The position numbers and the translations under genes were made by a program. Source: Maribacter sp. HTCC2170 (GTDB taxonomy: Bacteria; Bacteroidota; Bacteroidia; Flavobacteriales; Flavobacteriaceae). From it: a stretch of 64,000 nt of DNA. The notes below the pieces were generated by a model. The model saw only the letters and a list, made by a program, of their open reading frames with translations. It was not told where the DNA came from and did no database searches. Of this stretch, positions 7,946 to 17,235 are shown in pieces. The stretch is from assembly GCF_000153165.2 (NCBI RefSeq), contig NC_014472.1, positions 1,857,501 to 1,921,500 on the forward strand. Reading direction: 5' to 3'. The first letter of the stretch is position 1. The number at the start of each line of letters is the position of its first letter.

Positions 7946-10234
7946 TTATAATTGAAAGGTATGCGTGTACTTCAACTGGACACTCTGATAGTTACTTGTT
8001 GGTAGATAGGGTTGCACCCTGCCTATATTTTGGTTAAAATCACCATTGTAAACCAGATAGAAATCATTACCCTCTTTAGGATTATATCTTAACCTGAAAT
8101 TGCCTGCGTAAGTTTTGCTTACGTTGTTGTATTGAACTTGAGAACTCAATGTTAGTTTTGTGCTGAAAGTGTGTAAGAGTTTGAGGCTTGCAAGAGTGAT
8201 GTCTTTATTTATATTTGAACTTTCAAATGTTAATTTGTTATAAGACAGACTCCCCTGCAAGATAAAATCAGGAGTAATATTCATAAATGGTGATGCACTT
8301 ATCGTAACTTTTTTACCATCATAAAAGTTTCCTATGTCAAGTGTTGTAGCATAGGAAATGCGTTGTGTGACAGGGCTTATCATAGTTGCGCTTACCGAGT
8401 TAAAATTATATGCACCAGCATCTAGAGTAATACCTCCAACCAATGACAACTCCGAAAGTAGTAACTCCTTGTTATTGTTTAGGAAAATGGTATAGTTCCA
8501 CCCGAGTTTGGTCAATAATTGAAAACCTAATTCATTGTTTCTTGTTTCCAATTCTTTTGAAGTGTTCCCCCAAATAAAAACACTGTTTACATAGGGTCCG
8601 TATTGAACAATTTTTGATTTGGCACTTGGGAATATATTATAGGAAAGTTTGGTTCCTAATTGGTTATAATCCAACCTTCTTTCGAAACCCATCTTGGGAA
8701 GATAGTTTTTACCGGTTCTACCATAATTAAAGGTATAAACAACTCCTTTTTGAGACCTTTTGTTCAATTGAACAAAATATTTTGAATTGTCGGTATCCTC
8801 TGGTTCCAAATTGGTATCAAAACTTTGTGCCCATCTCGCAGATAGAAAATTTTGGCCAAATAGTTTGATAGTGGTGTCGATACCATAAACTGTATTATTA
8901 GTACCTCTTAAATCGGTGCGGTTCGTGACAATCAATCCTAAGTTAGAATTCTCATTAAGAATTCTTCTACGTACTCGAAATACCCCAAAATTTTCCGAGG
9001 CCACATCATCTTGAGATGCGGTCTGCATGTTTAAGAATCCAGCTTCCCACCTTCCAAATTTAGCTACCGTACGCAATCCTCCATAAATTCTTGTCTGCCT
9101 TCCATTTACAATACCTATTTGTCTACTGTAAAATACTTTATCAAACGCCCCAAAATTAAAATCAAACAAGCTTGCTCTTTCTTGAAAAAACAGTCTTTTC
9201 TCAGGAAAAAATAGATTAAAACGACTCAAGTTCACTTGTTGGTCATCTACCTCTACTTGGGCAAAATCGGTATTCAATGAGATATCGGCTATTGCATTAC
9301 TACCAAAAGCAATTTTAGCGTCCAAACCAAGTTCGCGTTTAAATGCATCATCAAATTCATATTCTTGCCCATCTTCAGAAAGGTTACTATTGCTTTCACC
9401 GCCTGTCAAAATATAAGGGGCAATTCGAAATGGCTTTTTTTCTTCAATATTTTCAAAAACAAATCGTTGCGTTAAGGAAGGTCTAAAAGAACTACCTGTA
9501 CTAAGATCTCGTGGAGGAAAAATATCAGTTTCATCGTTTCTCGCTAAATATCGCCAAGTGGTTATACCCATTATCGTTTTGCCATCGACCGACTCAAATG
9601 GCAAGCTTGAAAAAGGAATTCTGATTTCGGCGAACCAACCCTCTTCTGTTATTTTAGATGCTCCATCCCAAAAGGTGTTCCAGCTCAAATTAAATGCGTT
9701 TGGGCCAACAATGTCATTCGATAAAGCCATATCTAGTCTTGCGCCAGTAGGGGTAACGAAAAAGGCTAACGCATTCTCTCGATCATCATAGGTATCTATA
9801 AGCAGGCCACACCATTCTGTATTTTCGGTAAAATCATCGCGCCTTTTAGTATTTGTGTTTATCTTATTGGGTTCGTTATCAAATAATCTTCCTGATAAAT
9901 AGAGGTACTTCTCATCGTAGGCAATTCTTATCTCAGTTTTTTGAGTAGGTTGGTCTCCGGCGTTGGGCACCTTTTGGGTACTATTTAAAGGTTCTATTGC
10001 TTCCCAAAAAAGTTCGTTTACTTCTCCATCAATTACAACCTTATCCGTAATTTTTACAACACTTCTTATTGAATTAAAATCATGCTCTTTTTTAATCCCT
10101 TTCATAGCACTTAACCCTTCCTCTGATTGCGCTTGATCCTGGCCATGTGAAATTGACGTTCCAATAAAAAACAAGCCCACCAATAAAATAAGACAAGACT
10201 CAAATTTTGAGTCCTTATTTTTTAATACGAACAT
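7946..10234 (-). CDS. DUF5916-family outer-membrane protein with N-terminal CBM9-like domain
   Basis: I start at the ATG at 10234 because it opens a signal peptide (CLILLVGLFFIGTSISHG). An in-frame ATG at 10282 and a TTG at 10312 are less likely. After the signal comes a carbohydrate-binding family 9-like domain (VIDGEVNELFWEAIEP ... IRIAYDEKYLYLSGRLFDNE). The rest is strand-rich, typical of the ~730-800 residue DUF5916 proteins of Bacteroidota, with IGIVNGRQTRIYGG and a final barrel strand ending in TFQL. It is probably an outer-membrane beta-barrel. The function is unknown. It is divergent from the Lrp/AsnC regulator at 10524, which is a plausible local controller. Confidence 0.85.
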   Translation of the reverse strand: MFVLKNKDSKFESCLILLVGLFFIGTSISHGQDQAQSEEGLSAMKGIKKEHDFNSIRSVVKITDKVVIDGEVNELFWEAIEPLNSTQKVPNAGDQPTQKTEIRIAYDEKYLYLSGRLFDNEPNKINTNTKRRDDFTENTEWCGLLIDTYDDRENALAFFVTPTGARLDMALSNDIVGPNAFNLSWNTFWDGASKITEEGWFAEIRIPFSSLPFESVDGKTIMGITTWRYLARNDETDIFPPRDLSTGSSFRPSLTQRFVFENIEEKKPFRIAPYILTGGESNSNLSEDGQEYEFDDAFKRELGLDAKIAFGSNAIADISLNTDFAQVEVDDQQVNLSRFNLFFPEKRLFFQERASLFDFNFGAFDKVFYSRQIGIVNGRQTRIYGGLRTVAKFGRWEAGFLNMQTASQDDVASENFGVFRVRRRILNENSNLGLIVTNRTDLRGTNNTVYGIDTTIKLFGQNFLSARWAQSFDTNLEPEDTDNSKYFVQLNKRSQKGVVYTFNYGRTGKNYLPKMGFERRLDYNQLGTKLSYNIFPSAKSKIVQYGPYVNSVFIWGNTSKELETRNNELGFQLLTKLGWNYTIFLNNNKELLLSELSLVGGITLDAGAYNFNSVSATMISPVTQRISYATTLDIGNFYDGKKVTISASPFMNITPDFILQGSLSYNKLTFESSNINKDITLASLKLLHTFSTKLTLSSQVQYNNVSKTYAGNFRLRYNPKEGNDFYLVYNGDFNQNIGRVQPYLPTSNYQSVQLKYTHTFQL

Positions 10235-10495
10235 ACTTCTTTTACTAAAATCTCTTTTAATATTGAATATATGTACAATCATAATATGAAGTTTTAAGTA
10301 TATATACTTCAAAATTAAACTGTATTTTATATATTAATATTAATAAAGACAGGTAATATGCATTTTATAATTAATTATTTAATGTTAAATATATTTTATT
10401 AATTATATTAGTAATAATTACTTATTATATAAAGTTAATTAGTATTAATACTACTAAATAATAGGCAAAAAACGACTAATACAAAACATATATAT

Positions 10496-10503
10496 TATAT
10501 TTG
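10496..10503 (+). promoter_or_regulatory. Bacteroidota -7 element (TATATTTG) for the Lrp/AsnC gene
   Basis: It is a perfect match to TAnnTTTG 20 bases before the ATG at 10524. No TTG is visible at the usual -33 spacing. The surrounding 200 bases are extremely AT-rich. Confidence 0.55.
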
Positions 10504-10523
10504 TATATCAAATATTAGGTATC

Positions 10524-10979
10524 ATGCAAATAGATAAATTGAACTGGGCAATTCTTGCGGAATTGCAAAAAGATGCTAGAATGGCCGTTAAGGATATTGC
10601 TAAAACTGTCGGCTTGTCGTCGCCCGCAGTTTCAGAACGTATTCAAAAACTCGAGGATCTCGGTATTATAAAAGGGTATACTGCTAAAATTGATATAGAA
10701 GCATTAGGTTATCCTTTGGGTGTGTACATTTCAATTAAGATAAGGTATGGGCAGACGCAAAATTTCATGGATTTTGTCAAAACTGTTCCTGAAATATTTG
10801 AGTGCCATCAACTAACGGGGCGCGACTGTATGCAGATGAAAGGCCATGTAAAGAACCCTACCCATCTTCAAAACCTCAATAGTAGGTTGGGAGCTTTTGG
10901 AGAACTAACTACATCACTTATTTTATCGTCCGTGATATCGGGTAAAGTATTGGAAGGGGAAATGCCTCTTCAGGTATAA
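10524..10979 (+). CDS. Lrp/AsnC family transcriptional regulator
   Basis: The 151-residue protein has the full family layout. An N-terminal winged helix (~1-60) includes LNWAILAELQKDARMAVKDI and the recognition helix region LSSPAVSERIQKLEDLGIIK. A C-terminal RAM/AsnC ligand-binding domain (~68-145) includes PEIFECHQLTGRDCMQMKG. Lrp-type proteins bind DNA as octamers or tetramers and often sense amino acids. It is divergent from the DUF5916 gene over ~290 bases of AT-rich DNA, which suggests local as well as self regulation. The effector is unknown. Confidence 0.93.
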   Translation: MQIDKLNWAILAELQKDARMAVKDIAKTVGLSSPAVSERIQKLEDLGIIKGYTAKIDIEALGYPLGVYISIKIRYGQTQNFMDFVKTVPEIFECHQLTGRDCMQMKGHVKNPTHLQNLNSRLGAFGELTTSLILSSVISGKVLEGEMPLQV

Positions 10980-10989
10980 TTCACAATTT

Positions 10990-11121
10990 TCTTTAATTTT
11001 TTTCTTCTAAAAAACTTCTTCTCAAAAGGTAATGAAACCGAAAAGCATTTTTTCTTTGAGGTTCATGAATACCTTTAAAAAACAATTGACAAGCAATGAA
11101 TAAATGTGTGTGGAATGGTAT
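10990..11121 (+). repeat. Diverged intergenic repeat, copy 2
   Basis: This is the partner of 5669-5764: TTTTTTTCTTCTAAAAAA...CAAAAGGTAATG on the left and AAATGTGTGTGGAATGG on the right, separated by a longer spacer. It lies exactly between the chromosomal Lrp/AsnC gene and the end of the methyltransferase gene, so it may mark the left junction of the defence-like island. Confidence 0.4.
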
Positions 11122-11135
11122 GGATTCTAATGAGG

Positions 11136-12617
11136 TTAATCTTCAAAAACACCAGTTTCAACAATAGACTTTGCTAGATAGTCAATTACAGGAACTGAAA
11201 CACTATTACCTATTAATTTCATCCACCTTGACCTTTCATTTGGAAGATTAAATTCGTCATCAAATCCTTGAATTACCAAAGCCTCCGTTTTCTTTATTTT
11301 TCGAAACTTTTTTTGCTTAACAATCTTGTTTAAGAAAAGACTTTTAAACTCTTCAGGGTCTGATGCAAAAATATTCTCAGTTGCAATAAAATCGTTAGTA
11401 TCACTAGCAACTAAGGTCGAAAATACCTCAGAATTTGGTAAATAAATTCTATTTATCCCATCTATTCCTGAACTTATTTTCGAGTTCTTAAAGTCGTATC
11501 TTATTTCTATAGGGGACAAACATTTTTTTTGGATTAATTTTTTCAAAACCCTGGAGAATTTTATTTTATTTTTCTTTAGTTCTGGACTATTCTTAAGGTC
11601 TTTGATATGCAAACGATTCCCGATACTATGTTCAAGAATTAGAAACTCTTCTCCTGTAAAAACATTTGTTTCGATGTTATTAATTTCATAAACATAATCT
11701 ACTTCTTTAAATATTGTTTTTGTACATAGTTCATCAATTTCTAATTTTGAAATTGACGAGTCTATTTCTTTAAAGTGTTCCAAAGACAGAGGATTACCGT
11801 CAAATGGTCCATATTTCTTTTTCCTGCGGTTGGTAAGCAATAGGTAACAAATTTCTTTTTCCCTCTCTGTGGTTTCTTTTAAATCCCAAGAATGTATAGT
11901 TGAGTGTCCATTTCTAATATCATTAAATAAAAAGAAATCATTTAACTCATCTTTTTTTTGAAATTTAGTCCGTGAAAACGGTACATTTTTACCAAATAAA
12001 ATTGTTGGATTTATTTTCTTTTTTTTGAATTGGGGCTTAGGTAAATCTTCTAAATGCTGAAATAATTTATGCCCATTTAATGGTTTATCAGGGAGCTTAA
12101 AGCTATCCAAATATCTTTTATCCTTAAATCCTATTATATATACACGAATCCTATTTTGAGGCAGACCATAATCATGAGAATTTATCAAAAACCATTTTGC
12201 AAAATACCCAGCCTCTTTTATTCTATTTAAAATGTATTTAAAAGCATCTCTATTTCTAGGGTCTTGAATTCCCTTGACATTTTCAAAGATAAAAGCTTTT
12301 GGTCTCGATTTGTTTAGCAGGTAAATTGTATCGTTCCATAGTTGACCTCTATCGTCTTCAAAACCTAAGTTTTTACCAGCTATTGACCAACTTTGACATG
12401 GCACACCTGCCGTTAGTAAATCATGTTGTGGTAAATTTTCTATTTTAGTTATGTTACCTAAATTTTCACTCCTGTCATCTCCAAAATTTTCGCAATAAAA
12501 GTCAATAGCATCCTTATTGATTTCACTAAAACCAATACATTCTCCGCCATTTCTTTGAAGTCCTAACCGAAAACCCCCGATACCAGAGAACAAATCAATA
12601 AAAGAAAATTTAGCCAT
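11136..12617 (-). CDS. DNA (cytosine-5) methyltransferase, type II restriction-modification
   Basis: The 493-residue C5-cytosine methyltransferase shows its motifs in order: motif I FSGIGG (10-15), motif IV with catalytic Cys in PCQSWS (73-78), motif VI ENV (112-114), motif VIII QNRIRVYIIGF (~154-164), and motif X near the C-terminus (MKLIGNSVSVPV). The ~250 residues between VIII and X are larger than average and hold the target recognition domain, so the recognition sequence cannot be predicted. It is divergent, with an 87-base gap, from the restriction endonuclease at 12705. The pair should methylate and cut the same site. Base composition is more AT-rich than in the flanking core genes. 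Confidence 0.95.
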   Translation of the reverse strand: MAKFSFIDLFSGIGGFRLGLQRNGGECIGFSEINKDAIDFYCENFGDDRSENLGNITKIENLPQHDLLTAGVPCQSWSIAGKNLGFEDDRGQLWNDTIYLLNKSRPKAFIFENVKGIQDPRNRDAFKYILNRIKEAGYFAKWFLINSHDYGLPQNRIRVYIIGFKDKRYLDSFKLPDKPLNGHKLFQHLEDLPKPQFKKKKINPTILFGKNVPFSRTKFQKKDELNDFFLFNDIRNGHSTIHSWDLKETTEREKEICYLLLTNRRKKKYGPFDGNPLSLEHFKEIDSSISKLEIDELCTKTIFKEVDYVYEINNIETNVFTGEEFLILEHSIGNRLHIKDLKNSPELKKNKIKFSRVLKKLIQKKCLSPIEIRYDFKNSKISSGIDGINRIYLPNSEVFSTLVASDTNDFIATENIFASDPEEFKSLFLNKIVKQKKFRKIKKTEALVIQGFDDEFNLPNERSRWMKLIGNSVSVPVIDYLAKSIVETGVFED

Positions 12618-12671
12618 TTGTAAATTAGAAATTTAAGTAAAGATATAAGTTATCAAATTAAATGGATTGAG

Positions 12672-12679
12672 TAAATTTG
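12672..12679 (+). promoter_or_regulatory. Bacteroidota -7 element (TAAATTTG) for the restriction endonuclease
   Basis: It is a perfect TAnnTTTG 26 bases before the ATG at 12705, in the 87-base divergent region shared with the methyltransferase. On the other strand TTAATTTG at about 12653-12660 is a near match and could serve the methyltransferase. Overlapping divergent promoters are common control points in such systems. Confidence 0.45.
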
Positions 12680-12704
12680 AAAACATGCTTAATTTATAAC
12701 TTTA

Positions 12705-13430
12705 ATGATAAATATTGGCGAAGTAAAAGAATATGTAGAAAAGAATATTGGTTCCTTTCATCAAAAGAGAATTGAAAGCTTGAACAAGCTTGAACTAAAA
12801 AAAGTTCTCAAAAGGAAAAATCCTTATCTTTTTAAAGCCAAAAACGTATTAACGTCAGGTGAAATCGTTTCAGCAATAGTCGATGCTCATATTTCTTCAA
12901 ATGAGGAGACAATATTTGGGGACTGGTTGGAAGGTCTGGCAATATTCATAAATACGAAAGTTTATGGCGGTTGGAAATCAGGAATTGAAGGAATTGATTT
13001 AGAATTTGATATTGATGATAAAAGATATATCGTAGCAATTAAATCTGGTCCAAAATGGTCTAATAGTACATCTCTTAAAAAACTCAAAGATTATTATAAG
13101 CAAGCCTCTAGAACATTAAGAACAAGTAATAGTGGTATTACTGTAGTTTCCATAAATGGTTGCTGCTATGGCCGAGACAATAAACCAGATAAAGGGGAAT
13201 ATTTTAAATTTTGCGGACAAAGATTTTGGGAGTTTATTTCTGGGGATGAAAATTTATATAAAGAGATTATTGAACCCTTGGGCTATAAAGCGAAAGAACG
13301 CAATGATGATTTTATGAAATCATATAGTATGATGATAAACAAATTCACAAGGGAATTTAGTATTGAGTTTTGTGACGAGAATGGAATAATAAATTGGGAG
13401 AAAATACTTGAGTTAAATTCGAAGAAATAA
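12705..13430 (+). CDS. Type II restriction endonuclease, PmeII-like family
   Basis: The 241-residue protein resembles the PmeII/TdeIII-like group of restriction enzymes as I remember it: NPYLFKAKNV near 39, SSNEETIFGDWLEGLAIFI near 64-82, then EGIDLEF (95-101) and YIVAIKSGPKW (108-118). The GID...AIKSG region should be the PD-(D/E)xK-like active site. The usual acidic residue before the Lys is not in its normal place, which I believe is true of the family. It diverges from the C5 methyltransferase and is its obvious partner. It ends only 2 bases from the convergent TIR-like gene, so the four island genes are tightly packed. Confidence 0.82.
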   Translation: MINIGEVKEYVEKNIGSFHQKRIESLNKLELKKVLKRKNPYLFKAKNVLTSGEIVSAIVDAHISSNEETIFGDWLEGLAIFINTKVYGGWKSGIEGIDLEFDIDDKRYIVAIKSGPKWSNSTSLKKLKDYYKQASRTLRTSNSGITVVSINGCCYGRDNKPDKGEYFKFCGQRFWEFISGDENLYKEIIEPLGYKAKERNDDFMKSYSMMINKFTREFSIEFCDENGIINWEKILELNSKK

Positions 13431-13432
13431 TT

Positions 13433-14299
13433 TCATAAGAATAATGAATTATTATCTCTGTGCTTTTTGCTTATTATTTCCATTACATCCTTTCTTATTT
13501 CATCTTCTAAATCTAATTTATCTAGAAAAGGATAGTACCAAATAGTTTCACCTTTAGTTTTATATCTCATATGAATCTCGAATAATAAATCCTTCCAAGT
13601 CTCTTTAGTTTCTTCGTCATCCTTAACATATAATCTTATGTTTGCTGATTTTTTCATTTTTAATGCCACTTGAATTTCTAATTCAGTTGCGCTACTAAAA
13701 TCTTCGGTAAGAATCCCAAAAAAATAGTCGCACTCATCCATACCGTTCATTATTTCCAACTTTAGCTCTTTGGGCGTTAAAACTTTACCTTTTTTATTTA
13801 ATTCTACAGCAAATGGATAAATTGGTTTATGATATTTTAAATTTATCCTTTCGATTATTTTAATTGCCTGTTTACGTTCATTTATGATTTGTTTTGAGGA
13901 AATAAATATGCTCATTTTTGGCATTTCATAATCTGGTTGTACTTCATTCTCAATAACAAGCTCTTCAGTTCCTATAAACTTCAACTTACTATTTTCAAAA
14001 TAGCAAACCTGAATATTGTTTTTACCGCAATCTACCAGAGCATCACTATTTGGTGTTTTAGTAAAAAAAATAATATGATTACTCGGAATGCCATTTATAG
14101 TATAGGTTTGGGCTATCCTTTCTAAAATTGAAGAATTTATACTATCAGAATTACGCGTATATACGCCTAAATAATGGTCATCTTTTTTATAAACAAAATC
14201 TGGGCGAAATTTAAAAAGGCCCTCTAAATTTTTAGTTTCGTCAAAACCATTTTTCAAATAATAATCTGAGAGTTTTTCAATTGAGTTTTCCATACTCAT
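13433..14299 (-). CDS. Two-domain protein: degenerate restriction-endonuclease-like N-terminus and TIR/DUF4062-like C-terminus
   Basis: I do not recognise this 288-residue protein as a named family. Residues ~5-115 read like a small restriction-endonuclease-fold domain (FRPDFVYKKDDHYLGVYTR ... HIIFFTKTP), but no clear (D/E)xK follows the PD, so it may sense rather than cut. Residues ~128-230 resemble DUF4062/TIR/deoxyribosyltransferase-like domains: MSIFISS (129-135), NER (140-142), a DECDYFFGILTEDF strand-loop (188-201) and TELEIQVALK (205-214), whose Glu206 or Glu208 could be catalytic. Its ATG overlaps the stop of the ParB-like gene by 4 bases, implying translational coupling. Together these suggest the effector of a defence-type pair. 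The function is unproven. Confidence 0.7.
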   Translation of the reverse strand: MSMENSIEKLSDYYLKNGFDETKNLEGLFKFRPDFVYKKDDHYLGVYTRNSDSINSSILERIAQTYTINGIPSNHIIFFTKTPNSDALVDCGKNNIQVCYFENSKLKFIGTEELVIENEVQPDYEMPKMSIFISSKQIINERKQAIKIIERINLKYHKPIYPFAVELNKKGKVLTPKELKLEIMNGMDECDYFFGILTEDFSSATELEIQVALKMKKSANIRLYVKDDEETKETWKDLLFEIHMRYKTKGETIWYYPFLDKLDLEDEIRKDVMEIISKKHRDNNSLFL

Positions 14300-15291
14300 A
14301 TATCAAATCGAGACTTTATTAAAACTTGCAATTTGTCTAATCGATTTGTGATTTTTGTTCTTTCTAGGCTTGAAATATTAGCTAAGTTCAGATTATTAAT
14401 TTCTTCAGTTAAGGTTTCTGTCATCTTTGCTAAAGACTGGACTTGAAAGTAGGTTTCTGCGGTTTTAAGATATATCGATTCTGGTGTGGTATTTACATTC
14501 TTAATAAACTTAATGATTTCTTCCTTTAGCCTCTCTTTATTAACCATTCCTTTGTCAGCCGCAGTTAAACTCTTGTTCAAAAATCTAAATTCTTTATTAT
14601 TTATTATAACATCATTCGCTTTCTTTTTGATACAAGAATCAATAATTTTTTCAACGGGGTACTTTTTTAGAAGTTCCGGCATGAGTTTAGTAATCTGCCG
14701 GATAGGGCGGTACATCTCTAATAGAATATCAGGGTCTGCTCCTGGTTCCTGTTCTTCTTCAATCTCTGATCTTAAAAATCGGTCTATTACTTCTTGTGGG
14801 TAATCTTGAAAGATTAGATATCGATTAATTTTATAATTTGAAAGTGAAGTTTTCTTGATTAATTGTGCTCTATCATTCTTACTTAACCTTTTAGGGTTCA
14901 TACCCATTTCTTTAATTATATCAATTAACGTAATTGATATAGAAAATTGAGTCCAATCCTTTTGAACATGATGTATATGAAACATGAGTGATAAACTTTC
15001 CAGTTTATCAGGCTCATCTAAAAGTATTCTGGCAGGTAGCTCTTTTAAATTTAACTTATTACTGGCTCTAAACCTTCTTTCTCCATCAAGAATTACATAT
15101 TCGTCAGAACCACTCTTTTTAAAAACAATTAGTGGATTAAGGATACCTTTTTCAAGTATTGAGGCTATAAGTTCATCCTCTTCTTCTTCAGAAAATCTTT
15201 GTCTCGGATTATGTTTATTGGCTTCTATTTTGGAAATAGGTAAATATTGAATTTCATCTTGATAGTTGAGCTTGGTTTCGTCCTCGGTCAT
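14296..15291 (-). CDS. ParB/Spo0J-like N-terminal domain protein
   Basis: The ATG at 15291 is used; the frame extends only 9 bases further to a TTG. Residues ~14-95 form a ParB N-terminal domain: YLPISKIEANKHNPRQRF, LIASILEKGILNPLIVF, and the CTP/phosphate motif GERRFRA (70-76). A helical HTH-like region follows (~105-165), then a long C-terminal part with coiled-coil character ending in LDKLQVLIKSRF. Chromosomal ParB spreads on DNA as a CTP clamp. Here no ParA and no parS-like site are visible, and the gene is the first in a two-gene operon with the TIR-like gene beside a restriction-modification pair. A role in defence or mobile-element maintenance is therefore more likely than chromosome partition. 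Confidence 0.85.
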   Translation of the reverse strand: MTEDETKLNYQDEIQYLPISKIEANKHNPRQRFSEEEEDELIASILEKGILNPLIVFKKSGSDEYVILDGERRFRASNKLNLKELPARILLDEPDKLESLSLMFHIHHVQKDWTQFSISITLIDIIKEMGMNPKRLSKNDRAQLIKKTSLSNYKINRYLIFQDYPQEVIDRFLRSEIEEEQEPGADPDILLEMYRPIRQITKLMPELLKKYPVEKIIDSCIKKKANDVIINNKEFRFLNKSLTAADKGMVNKERLKEEIIKFIKNVNTTPESIYLKTAETYFQVQSLAKMTETLTEEINNLNLANISSLERTKITNRLDKLQVLIKSRFDI

Positions 15292-15491
15292 GATTAACAA
15301 TGTTTTCTAAGATGTTAAAGTTAGATATTTAAGTTAATCTAAACTACTTGAAATTGAGAAGGTTGTCATATTTGTTAAGAAAATTCCTTAGTTTTTTGTA
15401 TGTTCAGAGGTCTAAGAGAATTTTAGTTCATTGCTGATTGTTTTAGTACATAAGAATTCATGAATCTTAAATGAGTTTGCCTACCAGCTAA

Positions 15492-15590
15492 TCTCATTTT
15501 TCGATTTGGCAAAACAATAGGCGATGGCATTTTTTTGTTCCATGCCGAATCGTCTCGCCTAAGGATACTTGCATCACTAGGAAAATGAGA
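15492..15590. repeat. Nested inverted-repeat element (~100 bases)
   Basis: The outer arms are TCTCATTTTTC (15492-15502) and GAAAATGAGA (15581-15590), which pair except for one bulged T. The inner arms are AGGCGATGGCAT (15519-15530) and ATGCC...TCGCCT (15542-15560), giving two perfect helices (AGGCGA/TCGCCT and GGCAT/ATGCC) with an internal bulge. No T-tract follows, so it does not look like a terminator. A folded site for recombination, a miniature element or a structured RNA are all possible. Confidence 0.5.
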
Positions 15591-15693
15591 ACAAATTCAC
15601 ACCCTAATTACCATTCTAACAATTGTGAGCACTTTTGCCCCAATCTAATTATCAAATTTTTAAATAAATAGCGTATAAATTATAGGAATACTA

Positions 15694-15701
15694 TATTTTT
15701 G
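15694..15701 (+). promoter_or_regulatory. Bacteroidota -7 element (TATTTTTG) for gdhA
   Basis: It is a perfect TAnnTTTG 46 bases before the gdhA ATG at 15748. It predicts a 5' leader of about 40 bases. No standard -33 TTG is evident. Confidence 0.5.
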
Positions 15702-15738
15702 CCGTTATATTCTAAAATCAATAAAACTAACTAGATAA

Positions 15739-17091
<1,353 letters not shown>

Positions 17092-17116
17092 ATTTCAGCT
17101 ACTACGTTGGAAACTG

Positions 17117-17152
17117 AAAGTGCGAAGTATGAATAATGCTTCGCACTTTTTT
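17117..17152 (+). terminator. Rho-independent terminator after gdhA
   Basis: An 11-bp perfect stem AAAGTGCGAAG (17117-17127) / CTTCGCACTTT (17139-17149) is followed by a T-run to 17152. Confidence 0.85.
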
Positions 17153-17207
17153 GTTTTTAAATCTCTAACCTTTAACCTCTAACTTCGTACTTCGTATTTT
17201 TTCCACT

Positions 17208-17215
17208 TATCTTTG
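17208..17215 (+). promoter_or_regulatory. Bacteroidota -7 element (TATCTTTG) for recO
   Basis: It is a perfect TAnnTTTG 20 bases before the recO ATG at 17236, downstream of the gdhA terminator. Confidence 0.55.
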
Positions 17216-17235
17216 GAATATCCTTAGAACCAACC

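Noticed and set aside
14296-15291. ParB as the chromosomal partition gene
   Set aside because: No ParA gene, parS-like site or replication-origin genes are nearby, and the gene is coupled to a TIR-like gene in an accessory island.
17160-17200. Simple repeats (AACCTTTAACCTCTAAC, CTTCGTACTTCGTA) before recO
   Set aside because: Short slippage-type repeats, common in such genomes, with no sign of function beyond lying near the recO promoter.
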